Shown: positions 27,352 through 36,358 of the stretch, piece by piece
Layout: every line of letters begins with the position of its first letter
How positions within the stretch are numbered: position 1 is the stretch's first letter
Assembly: GCF_900129495.1 (NCBI RefSeq)
Contig: NZ_FQVX01000001.1
Span: 1,054,001 to 1,118,000 of the forward strand
Length of the DNA stretch: 64,000 bases
Source of the DNA: Geodermatophilus nigrescens
Lineage (GTDB): Bacteria > Actinomycetota > Actinomycetes > Mycobacteriales > Geodermatophilaceae
Direction: 5' to 3'
The notes under the pieces: model-generated
What the model was told of the DNA's origin: nothing
Seen by the model: only the letters and a program-made list of their open reading frames with translations
Database searches by the model: none
Made by a program: the position numbers and the translations under genes

Positions 27352-29039
27352 CCACGCCCCCCGAGTCCCCCGCGCCCGGCGCCCGGGCCCGCCCCGTCCT
27401 GCTCACCGTCGACGACGACCCCGGCGTCTCGCGCGCCGTCGCCCGCGACCTGCGCCGCCACTACGGCGAGCGGTTCCGCGTGGTGCGCGCGTCCTCCGGC
27501 GAGGAGGCGCTCGACGCGCTGCGCGAGCTCAAGCTGCGCGGCGACCGGGTGGCCGCCGTGCTCGCCGACTACCGGATGCCGGGCATGGACGGCATCGAGT
27601 TCCTCGAGCAGGCGATGGACCTGTTCCCCCGCGCGCGGCGGGCGCTGCTCACCGCCTACGCCGACACCGACGCCGCCATCCAGGCGATCAACGTCGTCGA
27701 CGTCGACCACTACCTGCTCAAGCCGTGGGAGCCGCCGGAGGAGAAGCTCTACCCGGTCGTCGACGCGATGGTCGAGACCTGGGCGGCCAGCCCCGACGTC
27801 GCCGTCGAGGACGTCAAGCTGGTGGGCCACCACTGGTCGGCGCCGTCGTTCGCCGCGCGGGACTTCCTGGCCCGCAACGCGGTGCCCTACCACTGGTACA
27901 GCGTCGAGGAGCCCGAGGGGCGGCGGCTGCTCGCCGCGGCCGGGGCCGCGCCGGAGGACGTGCCGCTCGTCGTGCCGCCGGGCGGGGACGCGCTGCTGGC
28001 GCCCACCGAGGCCGAGCTCGCCGCCGCGGTCGGGCTGACCGTCGAGCCGAGCACCGACTTCTTCGACCTCGTCGTCGTCGGCGGCGGCCCGGCCGGGCTC
28101 GGCGCCGCGGTCTACGGCGCCTCCGAGGGGCTGCGCACGGTGCTCGTCGAGCGCCAGGCCACCGGCGGGCAGGCCGGGCAGAGCAGCCGCATCGAGAACT
28201 ACCTGGGCTTCCCCGACGGCGTCTCCGGCGGGCAGCTCGCCGACCGCGCCCGGCGGCAGGCGGCCAAGTTCGGCGCCGAGGTGCTCACCGCCCGCAAGGT
28301 CACCGCGCTGGAGGCCCGCGGCCCGGCCCGGGTGGTGCACTTCGCCGACGGCGGCAGCATCGCCGCGCACGCCGTCGTCCTCGCCACCGGCGTCTCCTAC
28401 CGGACGCTGCCGGCCGCCGGCGCCGACTCCTTCACCGGCCGCGGCGTCTACTACGGCTCGGCGCTCACCGAGGCCGAGGCCTGCGCCGACCAGGACGTCT
28501 TCGTCGTCGGCGGGGCCAACTCGGCGGGCCAGTCGGCGGTGTTCTTCTCCCGCCACGCCCGCTGCGTCACCCTGCTCGTCCGCGGCCCGTCGCTGGAGGC
28601 GTCGATGTCGCACTACCTCATCCAGCAGCTCGCCGACCTGCCCAACGTCGTCGTCCGCACCGGCACCACCGTCACCGCCGTGCGCGGCGGGGACCACCTG
28701 GAGGAGATCGACCTCGCCGGCCCCGACGGCGGGGTGCACACCGCGAAGACGTCGCACCTGTTCGTCTTCATCGGCGCCGAGCCGCGCACCGACTGGCTCG
28801 ACGGCGTCCTCGACCGCGACGACCACGGCTTCGTGCTCACCGGTCCCGAGCTGCTCGTCGACGGCGAGCGGCCACCGGGCTGGCGGCTGCAGCGCGACCC
28901 GTACTTCCTCGAGTCCGGCCTGCCCGGGGTGTTCGTCGCCGGCGACGTGCGCGCCCAGTCGGTGAAGCGGGTCGCCTCCGCCGTGGGCGAGGGCGCCATG
29001 GCCGTCACGCTGGTGCACCGGTACCTGGAGGAGCGGTGA
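27348..29039 (+). CDS. response regulator receiver fused to thioredoxin reductase-like flavoprotein
   Basis: 563 residues in three parts. Residues 15-130 are a receiver domain: Asp22/Asp24 in VDDD, phospho-acceptor Asp74 in LADYRMPGMDG, and Lys125 in LLKPW. Residues about 155-225 resemble a thioredoxin-like linker without cysteines (GHHWSAPSFAARDFLARN). Residues 238-563 are a two-dinucleotide-domain flavoprotein with VVVGGGPAGLGAA (FAD) and VFVVGGANSAGQ (NADPH). The CxxC redox pair of real thioredoxin reductases is absent; that position reads VYYGSALTEAEAC. It is thus a phosphorylation-controlled pyridine-nucleotide flavoenzyme of unknown acceptor, overlapping the kinase gene by 4 bases. Confidence 0.93.
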   Translation: MTTPPESPAPGARARPVLLTVDDDPGVSRAVARDLRRHYGERFRVVRASSGEEALDALRELKLRGDRVAAVLADYRMPGMDGIEFLEQAMDLFPRARRALLTAYADTDAAIQAINVVDVDHYLLKPWEPPEEKLYPVVDAMVETWAASPDVAVEDVKLVGHHWSAPSFAARDFLARNAVPYHWYSVEEPEGRRLLAAAGAAPEDVPLVVPPGGDALLAPTEAELAAAVGLTVEPSTDFFDLVVVGGGPAGLGAAVYGASEGLRTVLVERQATGGQAGQSSRIENYLGFPDGVSGGQLADRARRQAAKFGAEVLTARKVTALEARGPARVVHFADGGSIAAHAVVLATGVSYRTLPAAGADSFTGRGVYYGSALTEAEACADQDVFVVGGANSAGQSAVFFSRHARCVTLLVRGPSLEASMSHYLIQQLADLPNVVVRTGTTVTAVRGGDHLEEIDLAGPDGGVHTAKTSHLFVFIGAEPRTDWLDGVLDRDDHGFVLTGPELLVDGERPPGWRLQRDPYFLESGLPGVFVAGDVRAQSVKRVASAVGEGAMAVTLVHRYLEER

Positions 29040-30466
29040 GCGCGCCGACCCGCCTCGCGCCCGACGAGCTGCGCGAGCTGTTCCTCTTCGGCGACCTCGA
29101 CGCCGAGCAGCTGGCCTGGGTGGCCTCGACCGGCGACGTCGTCGACGTGGCCGCCGGCAGCGACGTCTGCACCGAGGGCGAGCCGGCCGAGTGCTTCTAC
29201 GTGCTGCTGTCCGGGACGCTGCGGATGACGCGGCGGGTGGGCCGCGACGAGGTGGAGACCGCGCGCACCGACCACCGCGGCGTCTACGCCGGCGCGGTGC
29301 AGTTCTACCTCGGCGACCAGGTGTCGCAGGTCTACCCGTCGTCGGTGCGCGCGGTCACCGACTGCACGTTCCTGGCCCTGCCGGCCGGCGAGTTCGCCGC
29401 CGTGTTCCGCCGCTGGTTCCCCATGGCGGTGCACCTGCTGCAGGGCCTGTTCCTCGGGAGCCGCAACACCGAGGAGCTCGTGGCGCAGCGGGAGCGGCTG
29501 CTGGCGCTGGGCAAGCTGACCGCCGGGCTCACCCACGAGCTCAACAACCCGGCGGCCGCGGCGTCGCGGGCCACCGCCTCGCTGCGCGAGCGGGTGGCCG
29601 GCATGCGGCACAAGCTCGCGCTGCTGGCCGACGGCCGCTTCGACGGCGAGCAGCTCCGGCGGCTGACCGAGCTGCAGGAGCGCTTCGTCGCCGGGATCGA
29701 CGGAGCCGTGGAGCTCACCGCGCTGCAGCGCTCCGACCGCGAGGACGAGCTGTCGGACTGGCTCGACGACCACGACGTCGCCCGGCCCTGGGAGCTCGCG
29801 TCGGTGTTCGTGCCGGCCGGGCTCGGCCCCGCGGAGCTCGACCAGGTGGCCGGCGCCGTCGACGAGGACTTCCTCGAGCCCGCGCTGCGGTGGCTCGCCT
29901 ACACGGTGGAGACGGAGCTCCTGCTGGCCGAGATCGTCGACAGCACCGCCCGGATCACCCACCTGGTCGGCGCGGCCAAGCAGTACTCGCAGCTGGACCG
30001 CACCCCGCACCAGCCCACCGACCTGCACGAGGGGCTCGACGCGACGCTGGTGATGCTCAGCGCGAAGACCGGCCCGGGCATCCGGGTGGTCAAGGAGTAC
30101 GACCGGTCGCTGCCGCCGGTCCCCGCCTTCGCCGCCGAGCTCAACCAGGTGTGGACCAACCTCATCGACAACGCGCTCGACGCGATGGCGGGGGAGGGCA
30201 CGCTGACGCTGCGCACCGCGCTGGACGGGGAGTCCGCCGTCGTGGAGGTCGCCGACACCGGGCCGGGCATCCCCGAGGAGCTGCGGCGGCGGGTGTTCGA
30301 GCCGTTCTTCACCACCAAGCCGGTGGGGCAGGGCACCGGGCTCGGCCTCGACGTCGCCTGGCGGATCGTCACCACCCGGCACGGCGGCGTGCTCAAGGTG
30401 CGGTCGCGGCCGGGGGAGACGCGGTTCGTGGTGCGACTGCCCCTGGCCGACGGGCCGCCCGCCTGA
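29036..30466 (+). CDS. cNMP-binding-domain sensor histidine kinase
   Basis: 476 residues. Residues about 10-135 form a cyclic-nucleotide-binding-like domain (GSDVCTEGEPAECFYVLLSGTLRM). The phospho-accepting His167 lies in GLTHELNNPAAAAS; a long helical region follows, then the ATPase domain with N-box NQVWTNLIDNALDAM, G1 VADTGPGIP, F-box FEPFFTTK and G2 GTGLGL. No membrane segments, so the kinase is cytosolic and may sense a small ligand. Its GTG overlaps the stop of the receiver-reductase fusion, so kinase and regulator are surely partners. Confidence 0.93.
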   Translation: MSAPTRLAPDELRELFLFGDLDAEQLAWVASTGDVVDVAAGSDVCTEGEPAECFYVLLSGTLRMTRRVGRDEVETARTDHRGVYAGAVQFYLGDQVSQVYPSSVRAVTDCTFLALPAGEFAAVFRRWFPMAVHLLQGLFLGSRNTEELVAQRERLLALGKLTAGLTHELNNPAAAASRATASLRERVAGMRHKLALLADGRFDGEQLRRLTELQERFVAGIDGAVELTALQRSDREDELSDWLDDHDVARPWELASVFVPAGLGPAELDQVAGAVDEDFLEPALRWLAYTVETELLLAEIVDSTARITHLVGAAKQYSQLDRTPHQPTDLHEGLDATLVMLSAKTGPGIRVVKEYDRSLPPVPAFAAELNQVWTNLIDNALDAMAGEGTLTLRTALDGESAVVEVADTGPGIPEELRRRVFEPFFTTKPVGQGTGLGLDVAWRIVTTRHGGVLKVRSRPGETRFVVRLPLADGPPA

Positions 30467-30470
30467 GCGC

Positions 30471-31304
30471 TCAGGCGGCTGCGCGGGTGTGCGCCACCAC
30501 GAGCTCGGCGGCGCGCTCGGCGGCCAGCTCGGGGATCCAGTGCGGCACGCCCTCGAGCACCTCGAGCCGGTAGGGACCGGTGACGAACTCGCGGGTGCGC
30601 TCGGTGGCGGTGCGGCCGAGGAAGGGATCGCCGGTGCTCCACACGTGGAGCACCGGCACGCCCACCCGGCCGACGGCGTCGCGGGCGGCCAGCGGCACCG
30701 CGCGGTACCAGGCCAGCGCGGCCGGCAGGGCGCCCGGCTCGCGCATCCGGTCGACGTAGCGGTCGACGGCGTCCGGCGGCAGGCCGCCGTTCTCCAGGAC
30801 GCCGCGCAGCGCCGCGCCGTCGCGGGCCAGCAGCAGCCGCTCGGGCAGCACCGGCAGCTGGAAGGCGGCCATGTAGGACGAGCGCAGGCACTGGTCGCTG
30901 GTGAGCAGGGCCTTGGTGACGGCGCCCGGGTGCGGGGTGGACAGCGACGTCACCGTGCGGACGCGGCCGGGGTGCCAGGCGCCGAGCGCCCACGCGACCG
31001 CGCCGCCCCAGTCGTGCCCGACGACGTGCGCCCGCTCGATCCCGGCCGCGTCGAGCAGCGCGACGACGTCGCCGGCCACCGCGCGCAGCCGGTAGGGCGA
31101 GCGGCCGGAGGGGCGGGCGCCGGGGCTGTAGCCGCGCTGGTCGGGGGCGAGGGTGCGCAGCCCCGCGCCGTGCAGCAGCGGCGCCATCCGGTCGAAGGCG
31201 GAGGAGTCCTGCGGGAAGCCGTGCAGCAGGACGACCGGCTCGCCGTCGGGCGGGCCGCCGTCGCGGACGTCGAAGGTCAGGCCGTCGTTGCGGAACCGGT
31301 CCAT
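30471..31304 (-). CDS. alpha/beta hydrolase, epoxide hydrolase-like
   Basis: 277 residues. HGFPQDS is the oxyanion motif; the nucleophile elbow GHDWGGAVAW has Asp rather than Ser, as in epoxide hydrolases and haloalkane dehalogenases. The catalytic His is probably in EGVPHWIPE. A cap region with YMAAFQLP and WYRAVP contains Tyr residues that could polarise an epoxide ring. Convergent with the kinase gene, 4 bases between stop codons. The substrate is unknown. Confidence 0.88.
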   Translation of the reverse strand: MDRFRNDGLTFDVRDGGPPDGEPVVLLHGFPQDSSAFDRMAPLLHGAGLRTLAPDQRGYSPGARPSGRSPYRLRAVAGDVVALLDAAGIERAHVVGHDWGGAVAWALGAWHPGRVRTVTSLSTPHPGAVTKALLTSDQCLRSSYMAAFQLPVLPERLLLARDGAALRGVLENGGLPPDAVDRYVDRMREPGALPAALAWYRAVPLAARDAVGRVGVPVLHVWSTGDPFLGRTATERTREFVTGPYRLEVLEGVPHWIPELAAERAAELVVAHTRAAA

Positions 31305-31364
31305 GTCCCCCCGGTGCCCGGAGGGCCTGTGGCGGAACCCCCGGCGTCGGGGAGGATGGGCGGC

Positions 31365-31910
31365 GTGACGGTGACCGCGGCGGAGCTGATCGTGCTGGTC
31401 GACGACGACGGGGCGCCGATCGGCACCATGCCCAAGCCGCTGGTGCACCACGGGGAGACGCCGCTGCACCGCGCGTTCTCGGCCTACCTGTTCGCCGACG
31501 ACGGCCGGCTGCTGGTCACCCGCCGCGCCGAGGACAAGCAGACCTTCCCCGGCATGTGGACCAACACCGTCTGCGGCCACCCCGGGCCCGGTGAGGACGA
31601 CGCCGCCGCGATCGCCCGCCGCGCCGCGCAGGAGCTGGGCCTGCAGGTGGCCGACCTGCGCCCGGCGCTGCCCGGGTACCGCTACCGCGCGGAGTTCCGC
31701 GGCGTCGTGGAGAACGAGGTCTGCCCCGTCTACCTCGGCCGCTTCACCGGCACGCCCGACCCCGACCCGAGCGAGGTGGGGGAGTGGGAGCTGCTCGGGT
31801 GGGCCGACTTCCGCCGTCGCCAGGAGGCCTCCCAGTTCGACGAGTGGTCGCCGTGGTGCCGGGAGCAGGCGCGCCTCATCGAGCAGGCCGGGCTGGTCCC
31901 GGCGGCGTAG
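31365..31910 (+). CDS. idi: isopentenyl-diphosphate delta-isomerase, type I
   Basis: 181 residues with the Nudix-like fold of type I Idi. The catalytic Cys lies in TNTVCGHPGPGE, the catalytic Glu in ENEVCPVYLG, and metal ligands in HRAFSAYLF. It interconverts IPP and DMAPP, feeding carotenoid and other isoprenoid synthesis; no other isoprenoid gene is adjacent. The GTG at 31365 follows a GGGGAGG site nine bases upstream; an ATG at 31356 is too close to it. Confidence 0.93.
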   Translation: MTVTAAELIVLVDDDGAPIGTMPKPLVHHGETPLHRAFSAYLFADDGRLLVTRRAEDKQTFPGMWTNTVCGHPGPGEDDAAAIARRAAQELGLQVADLRPALPGYRYRAEFRGVVENEVCPVYLGRFTGTPDPDPSEVGEWELLGWADFRRRQEASQFDEWSPWCREQARLIEQAGLVPAA

Positions 31911-31997
31911 CCGGAACCCCACGCAGCGTGCCCGGCGCGCGAGCGCCGCTGTGTCGCTGCCCGGGACGCGCCGCGGGGTGCTCCTAGCGTCCGCCGC

Positions 31998-32780
31998 GTG
32001 GACCGCCGGGGCTTCCTGTACCTCCTCGCCGCCGGGCTCACCGGCGCCGCCGTCGGGCGCGGCGCCGCCGGCCTCGACCTGGCCGCACCCGACCCCGCGC
32101 CCGCCCGGACGCCGGCGCCCGCGACGCCGACCGGCCCGGGCGGCATCGTCGCGGCCCCCGCGCCGGCGGGCGTGGTGCAGGAGCTGCCGGGGGACGGCCC
32201 GCAGCTGGCCCTGACCATCGACGACGGCAGCAACGGCGAGGTGGTCGCCGCGCTGGTCGCCCTGTGCCGCGACACCGGCACCCGGCTGACCTTCTTCCCC
32301 AACGGCAGCTACCGCACGTGGGGCGACAACGCCCGCGACCTGTGGCCGCTGATCGAGTCCGGCAAGGTCGCCTTCGGCAACCACACCTGGTCGCACCCGG
32401 ACCTCACCACCGTGTCCGACGCCGAGGTCGCCGAGGAGCTGCGGCGCAACCAGGACTTCATGCGGCGCACCCTCGGCGTGACCGCCACCCCGTTCTGGCG
32501 GCCGCCCTTCGGCTCGCACGACGAGCGCGTCGACGCCATCGCCGCCGACCTCGGCCACCCGACGACGGTCATGTGGAACGGCACCTTCGACGACGGCCGG
32601 GTGGTGTCCGCCGAGGGGCTCATGGCCGCCGCCGAGCAGTGGTTCACCGCCCGGGCGATCGTCGTCGGCCACGCCAACCAGCCCTCGCTCACCGCGGTGC
32701 TCGACCAGATGCTCGCGCTGGTCGAGAGCCGGCAGCTGGTGACCGTCACGCTCGCCGACGCCTGGGCCGCCCCCGCCTGA
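31998..32780 (+). CDS. secreted polysaccharide deacetylase-like protein (NodB domain)
   Basis: 260 residues. Twin-arginine-like start (MDRRGFLYLLAAGLTGAAVG) followed by a Pro/Ala-rich linker. The NodB domain (about 65-255) shows motif 1 TIDDGSN, motif 2 HTWSHPD (metal-binding His residues), and motif 3 RPPFGSHD. The usual motif 1 is TFDDGP; here Ile and Ser-Asn replace Phe and Gly-Pro but both Asp residues are kept. It probably removes N-acetyl groups from peptidoglycan or another surface glycan outside the membrane. Confidence 0.87.
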   Translation: MDRRGFLYLLAAGLTGAAVGRGAAGLDLAAPDPAPARTPAPATPTGPGGIVAAPAPAGVVQELPGDGPQLALTIDDGSNGEVVAALVALCRDTGTRLTFFPNGSYRTWGDNARDLWPLIESGKVAFGNHTWSHPDLTTVSDAEVAEELRRNQDFMRRTLGVTATPFWRPPFGSHDERVDAIAADLGHPTTVMWNGTFDDGRVVSAEGLMAAAEQWFTARAIVVGHANQPSLTAVLDQMLALVESRQLVTVTLADAWAAPA

Positions 32781-32892
32781 CCCGCCGTCCGCGCGCGGGA
32801 GGCGTCCCGACCTGCGGGGCGCGCGGTCCTCGGCGAGAGTGGCGGGGACGGATCGTGATCACGGCCCCGCGCGGGCCGGAACGGAGGAACGG

Positions 32893-33666
32893 GTGGCAGG
32901 GGAGCTCAAGGGCCGCGTGGCGCTGGTCACCGGCGGGGCCAGCGGGCTGGGCCGGGCGACGTGCGTGTCGCTGGGCGAGGCCGGCGCGCACGTCGTCGTC
33001 GCCGACATCGACGCCGACGGCAGTGCGCGGACCCGCGACCTGGTGACCGACGCCGGCGGCAGCGCCGACGTCGTCACGCTCGACGTGACCGACGACGCGG
33101 CCCGCCGCGCGGTCGTCGCGCAGCTCTTCGACCAGCACGGGGACGCCTTCGACCTGCTGGTCAACGTGGCCGGCATCGACCGCCCGGGCTACATCACCGA
33201 CATCGACCTCGACGACTACCGCCGGGTCATGGCGGTCAACTGCGAGGGGCCGGTCTTCCTCACCAGCGAGTTCATGAAGCGGGTGCAGCACCTGCCCGAG
33301 GGCCGCACCGCCGACGTCGTGCACATCGTGTCGCTGTCGGCGATCACGTCGGGCAGCGGCGCGATCGCCTACAACGGCTCCAAGGCCGGCTTCCTCAACG
33401 CCACCCGCTGCATCCAGCGCGAGCTGCGGGAGAAGGCCGTGAAGGCCGAGGACGGCAGCGAGCGGCCCTTCCCGGCGCGGGTCATGAGCGTCATCCCGGC
33501 CGCCATGGACACCCCGATGATGGAGCAGTGGGGCATCCCCGGGCACCTGATGATGCCGCCCGCGGCGGTGGCCGACGCCGTCCGCACGCTGGTCACCATG
33601 CACCCGGCGGCGTACGTGCCGGAGATGCAGATCGTGCCGCGGCTCGAGCCGAACTTCCCGCGCTGA
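32893..33666 (+). CDS. short-chain dehydrogenase/reductase
   Basis: 257 residues, classical SDR. Cofactor motif VTGGASGLGRAT, the ADIDAD acidic turn suggesting NAD preference, NVAG in LLVNVAGIDRPGY, catalytic Ser in HIVSLSAI, and Tyr-x3-Lys in AYNGSKAG. The C-terminal segment is somewhat longer than usual between the catalytic helix and the end (KAEDGSERPFPARV). Start GTG at 32893 has an ACGGAGGA site. Substrate unknown. It is followed 14 bases later by a small acidic gene. Confidence 0.9.
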   Translation: MAGELKGRVALVTGGASGLGRATCVSLGEAGAHVVVADIDADGSARTRDLVTDAGGSADVVTLDVTDDAARRAVVAQLFDQHGDAFDLLVNVAGIDRPGYITDIDLDDYRRVMAVNCEGPVFLTSEFMKRVQHLPEGRTADVVHIVSLSAITSGSGAIAYNGSKAGFLNATRCIQRELREKAVKAEDGSERPFPARVMSVIPAAMDTPMMEQWGIPGHLMMPPAAVADAVRTLVTMHPAAYVPEMQIVPRLEPNFPR

Positions 33667-33679
33667 CCGGAGGGCGACC

Positions 33680-33931
33680 GTGACCGACCCCGACCTGCCC
33701 GACAGCGGCATGGCCTCCGGCTCCGACGCCGGGCAGCCGGGCGAGCGCCTCGGCACCGGCGACCTGCGCCCCGACGAGGAGCGCCTGCTCGCCGAGCTCG
33801 CGCGCGGCGTCGACCGCGCCCCGCAGGACAACGACGCGGAGGTGCGGGCGGCCGAGGACGAGGCGCCGCTGCCGGCCGACGGCGGCGCTCAGGGCGACGG
33901 CCTGGAGGCCGGGTTCTCCGACCCGGCGTGA
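33680..33931 (+). CDS. small acidic hypothetical protein
   Basis: 83 residues, strongly acidic and rich in Gly, Ala, Asp and Glu with no hydrophobic core; probably disordered. The central DEERLLAELARGVDRAPQDNDAE could form one helix. The GTG at 33680 lies close behind the SDR gene. No family recognised. Confidence 0.5.
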   Translation: MTDPDLPDSGMASGSDAGQPGERLGTGDLRPDEERLLAELARGVDRAPQDNDAEVRAAEDEAPLPADGGAQGDGLEAGFSDPA

Positions 33932-33976
33932 CCGGGACGGGCGGCCGGTGCGGGGAGACCCGCGCCGGCCGGCCCG

Positions 33977-36358
33977 TCAGCTCCGGAGGCGGACCGCCAC
34001 GAGCGCGACGTCGTCCTCGGCGCCCTCCGGCACGAGCCGGGCGAGCACCGCGTCGCTGACCTCCTCGACGGAGGCGTCGCGCAGGTCGGCGAGGGCCACG
34101 CCGAGGCGGTCGATGCCGTCGTCGAAGCCCTCGTCGCGGCGCTCGACGAGCCCGTCGGTGTAGAGCAGCAGCGTCGAGCCGGCCTCGAGCCGCACCTCGG
34201 CGTCGACGCGGGGAGCCGCGGGGCTCACGCCCAGCAGGAGCCCGGGCCGGCCGCCGGTCAGCGTGACGGCGGTGCCGTCGGGGCCGGCGGTCACCGGGGG
34301 CAGGTGCCCGGCGCTCGACCAGCGCAGCGTCGCCGCGCCGCCGTCGTCGGACGGGGAGAGGCGGGCCACCAGCACGGTGGCCATCGCCCGGAGGTCGAGG
34401 CCCTCGATCGCGGCGTCGAGCCGGCCGAGGACCCGCGCCGGGCTGTCGCCGTTGTCGTAGGCGATGCCGCGCAGCAGCCCGCGCAGCTGCGCCATGCACG
34501 CCGCGGCCTGCACGTCGTGGCCGACGACGTCGCCGATCACGAGCATGGTCGAGCCGTCGGGCTGGCCGAAGACGTCGTACCAGTCGCCCCCGACCTGGGC
34601 CTCGCGGGTGGCCGGCACGTAGCGCACCGCGACCTCGAGGCCGTCGGTGGTCGTCGGGTCGGACAGCAGGCTGCGCTGCAGCGTCTCCGCGGCCCGGACG
34701 ATGCTGCGCGAGCGGGCGTAGAGCGCCTCGAGCAGGTGCCCGCGCAGCTGCAGGACCTCTCCGCGCTCCTGCGGCGTCCACGGCTGCGAGCGCTCGCGCA
34801 CCGTCTCCCGCCAGCGGTCGAAGCTCTTGCGCGGGCTGAGCCGCACCTCGTCGCCCTCGCGCTCGGCGAGGGCCTTGTTGTGCGGGTCGCCGCCCCAGTC
34901 GACGTGCCGTACGGCCTCGCGGCGGTGCCACAGCACGTACTGGCCCTCGGGCAGCGGCAGGACGAGCACGCCGCAGACGAGGTCGAGCGGGACGCCGAGG
35001 TGCGGGGCGTCCTGCTGCAGCGCGTCGGTGGCGACCAGCTCCTCGCCGCGCGCGGCCGCCCAGGACACGACGCGCTCCAGGACGTCGCCGGGCAGTGCCT
35101 CGCCCTTGGTCCCGCTGCTGCCCTGCAGGCAGACCGTGACGCCGTCGGCGGGCAGGACGTCGAGCAGGCTCGTGCCGCCCAGCAGCGTGTCGGCGAGCGG
35201 GCGGTCCTCGTCGAGGGTGGCGGCGGTCAGCCACGCCATCGTCGAGCGCACCTGCAGTGCCCGGTGCACCTCGTCCTCGGCGGTGCGGTCGACCAGCCGC
35301 AGCGACAGCGTCGAGCCGAGGAACTCCGCGGCCGCGCGGGTGGCGAACGGCGGCTGGTGGGGGCCGGCGTAGTGGTGGCAGGCGATGAGCCCCCACAGCC
35401 GGTCGTCCTGCAGCAGCGAGATCGACATCGAGGCGCGCACGCCCATGTTCTGCAGGTACTCGACGTGGATGGGCGAGACGCTGCGCAGCGTCGAGTAGGT
35501 CAGGTCCAGCGGCTGCCCGGTGGCCGGGTGCGCGACCGGCTGGATGCGGCTCGGCTCGTAGTCGACGTCGCTGATCAGCCGCAGCCAGTTCTTCTCGTAC
35601 AGCGCCCGCGCCTGCGCCGGGATGTCGGAGGCGGGGTAGTGCAGGCCGAGGAAGGAGTTGAGGCCCTCGACCTTCGCCTCGGCCACGACCTCGCCGTTGT
35701 AGTCGGCGTCGTAGCGGTAGACCATCACGCGGTCGAAGCCGGTGAGGGCCCGGACGGCGCGGGCGGTGATGTCGTAGAGGTCCTGGAGGCTGCTCGCCCG
35801 GTTGAGCTCGGTGACCGTGCCGCGCACCGCCTGGTAGGTGTTCGGGAAGGAGAACGGCCGCGGCCCGCGGGCGTGCTCCAGCTCCACCACGAGGTTGGTG
35901 AGCGGCGGCTCGCCGTCGACCGGCTGGCCGTGGCCGTCGCGGGCGCCGCCGAGGACGGCGCGGTGCAGGATCGCGTCGACCGGGACGGGGTCGCCGTCGA
36001 CGTCGAGGGTCACCTCGACCGGGTTGCGCTCGCGCAGGTCGCCGAAGGCGCTGGCCGAGCGGACGATCGCGTCGCTCGGCGCCACGCCGAGGACGTCGGC
36101 GAGCGGCCGGCCGAGCGCGTCGGACCAGACCACCCCGGTCAGCCCGGCGAGGTTCTCCGAGGCCTGGACGACGACGAGATCGGGCTCGCTGACCGCCAGC
36201 AGGACGCCGCGCGGCTGGACGCTGCCCGGGACGTGGATGGGCTCGCGGGCGCAGTTGTCGAGGTCGACCGGTTCGCCCGGGGCCAGCCAGGCGACGTCTG
36301 CCCCGGCGGTGTCGGCCCCGGCGGTATCCGCCCCGGCGGTGGCGTCGACGTCGGTCAC
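33977..36358 (-). CDS. bphP: bacteriophytochrome (PAS-GAF-PHY) with SpoIIE/PP2C phosphatase output
   Basis: 793 residues. PAS region at about 30-160 with biliverdin-linking Cys36 in DNCAREPIHVPG. The GAF domain has the signature YPASDIP (Asp245) and SPIHVEYLQNMGV (His298). The PHY domain includes VDWGGDPH (487-493) and tongue motif SPRKSF (508-513). All chromophore-pocket hallmarks are present, so it should bind biliverdin and sense red/far-red light. Instead of a histidine kinase, the C terminus (about 575-793) is a SpoIIE-type phosphatase (GGDWYDVF, VIGDVVGHDV, YTDGLVERRD). The GTG overlaps the heme oxygenase stop by 4 bases. Output is probably dephosphorylation of an anti-anti-sigma factor. 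Confidence 0.95.
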   Translation of the reverse strand: MTDVDATAGADTAGADTAGADVAWLAPGEPVDLDNCAREPIHVPGSVQPRGVLLAVSEPDLVVVQASENLAGLTGVVWSDALGRPLADVLGVAPSDAIVRSASAFGDLRERNPVEVTLDVDGDPVPVDAILHRAVLGGARDGHGQPVDGEPPLTNLVVELEHARGPRPFSFPNTYQAVRGTVTELNRASSLQDLYDITARAVRALTGFDRVMVYRYDADYNGEVVAEAKVEGLNSFLGLHYPASDIPAQARALYEKNWLRLISDVDYEPSRIQPVAHPATGQPLDLTYSTLRSVSPIHVEYLQNMGVRASMSISLLQDDRLWGLIACHHYAGPHQPPFATRAAAEFLGSTLSLRLVDRTAEDEVHRALQVRSTMAWLTAATLDEDRPLADTLLGGTSLLDVLPADGVTVCLQGSSGTKGEALPGDVLERVVSWAAARGEELVATDALQQDAPHLGVPLDLVCGVLVLPLPEGQYVLWHRREAVRHVDWGGDPHNKALAEREGDEVRLSPRKSFDRWRETVRERSQPWTPQERGEVLQLRGHLLEALYARSRSIVRAAETLQRSLLSDPTTTDGLEVAVRYVPATREAQVGGDWYDVFGQPDGSTMLVIGDVVGHDVQAAACMAQLRGLLRGIAYDNGDSPARVLGRLDAAIEGLDLRAMATVLVARLSPSDDGGAATLRWSSAGHLPPVTAGPDGTAVTLTGGRPGLLLGVSPAAPRVDAEVRLEAGSTLLLYTDGLVERRDEGFDDGIDRLGVALADLRDASVEEVSDAVLARLVPEGAEDDVALVAVRLRS

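Noticed and set aside
27348..29039. Genuine thioredoxin reductase
   Set aside because: The CxxC redox-active pair is missing at the expected position, so disulfide reduction by the normal mechanism is unlikely.
33977..36358. Phytochrome histidine kinase
   Set aside because: No H-box or HATPase motifs; the C terminus has SpoIIE/PP2C metal motifs.
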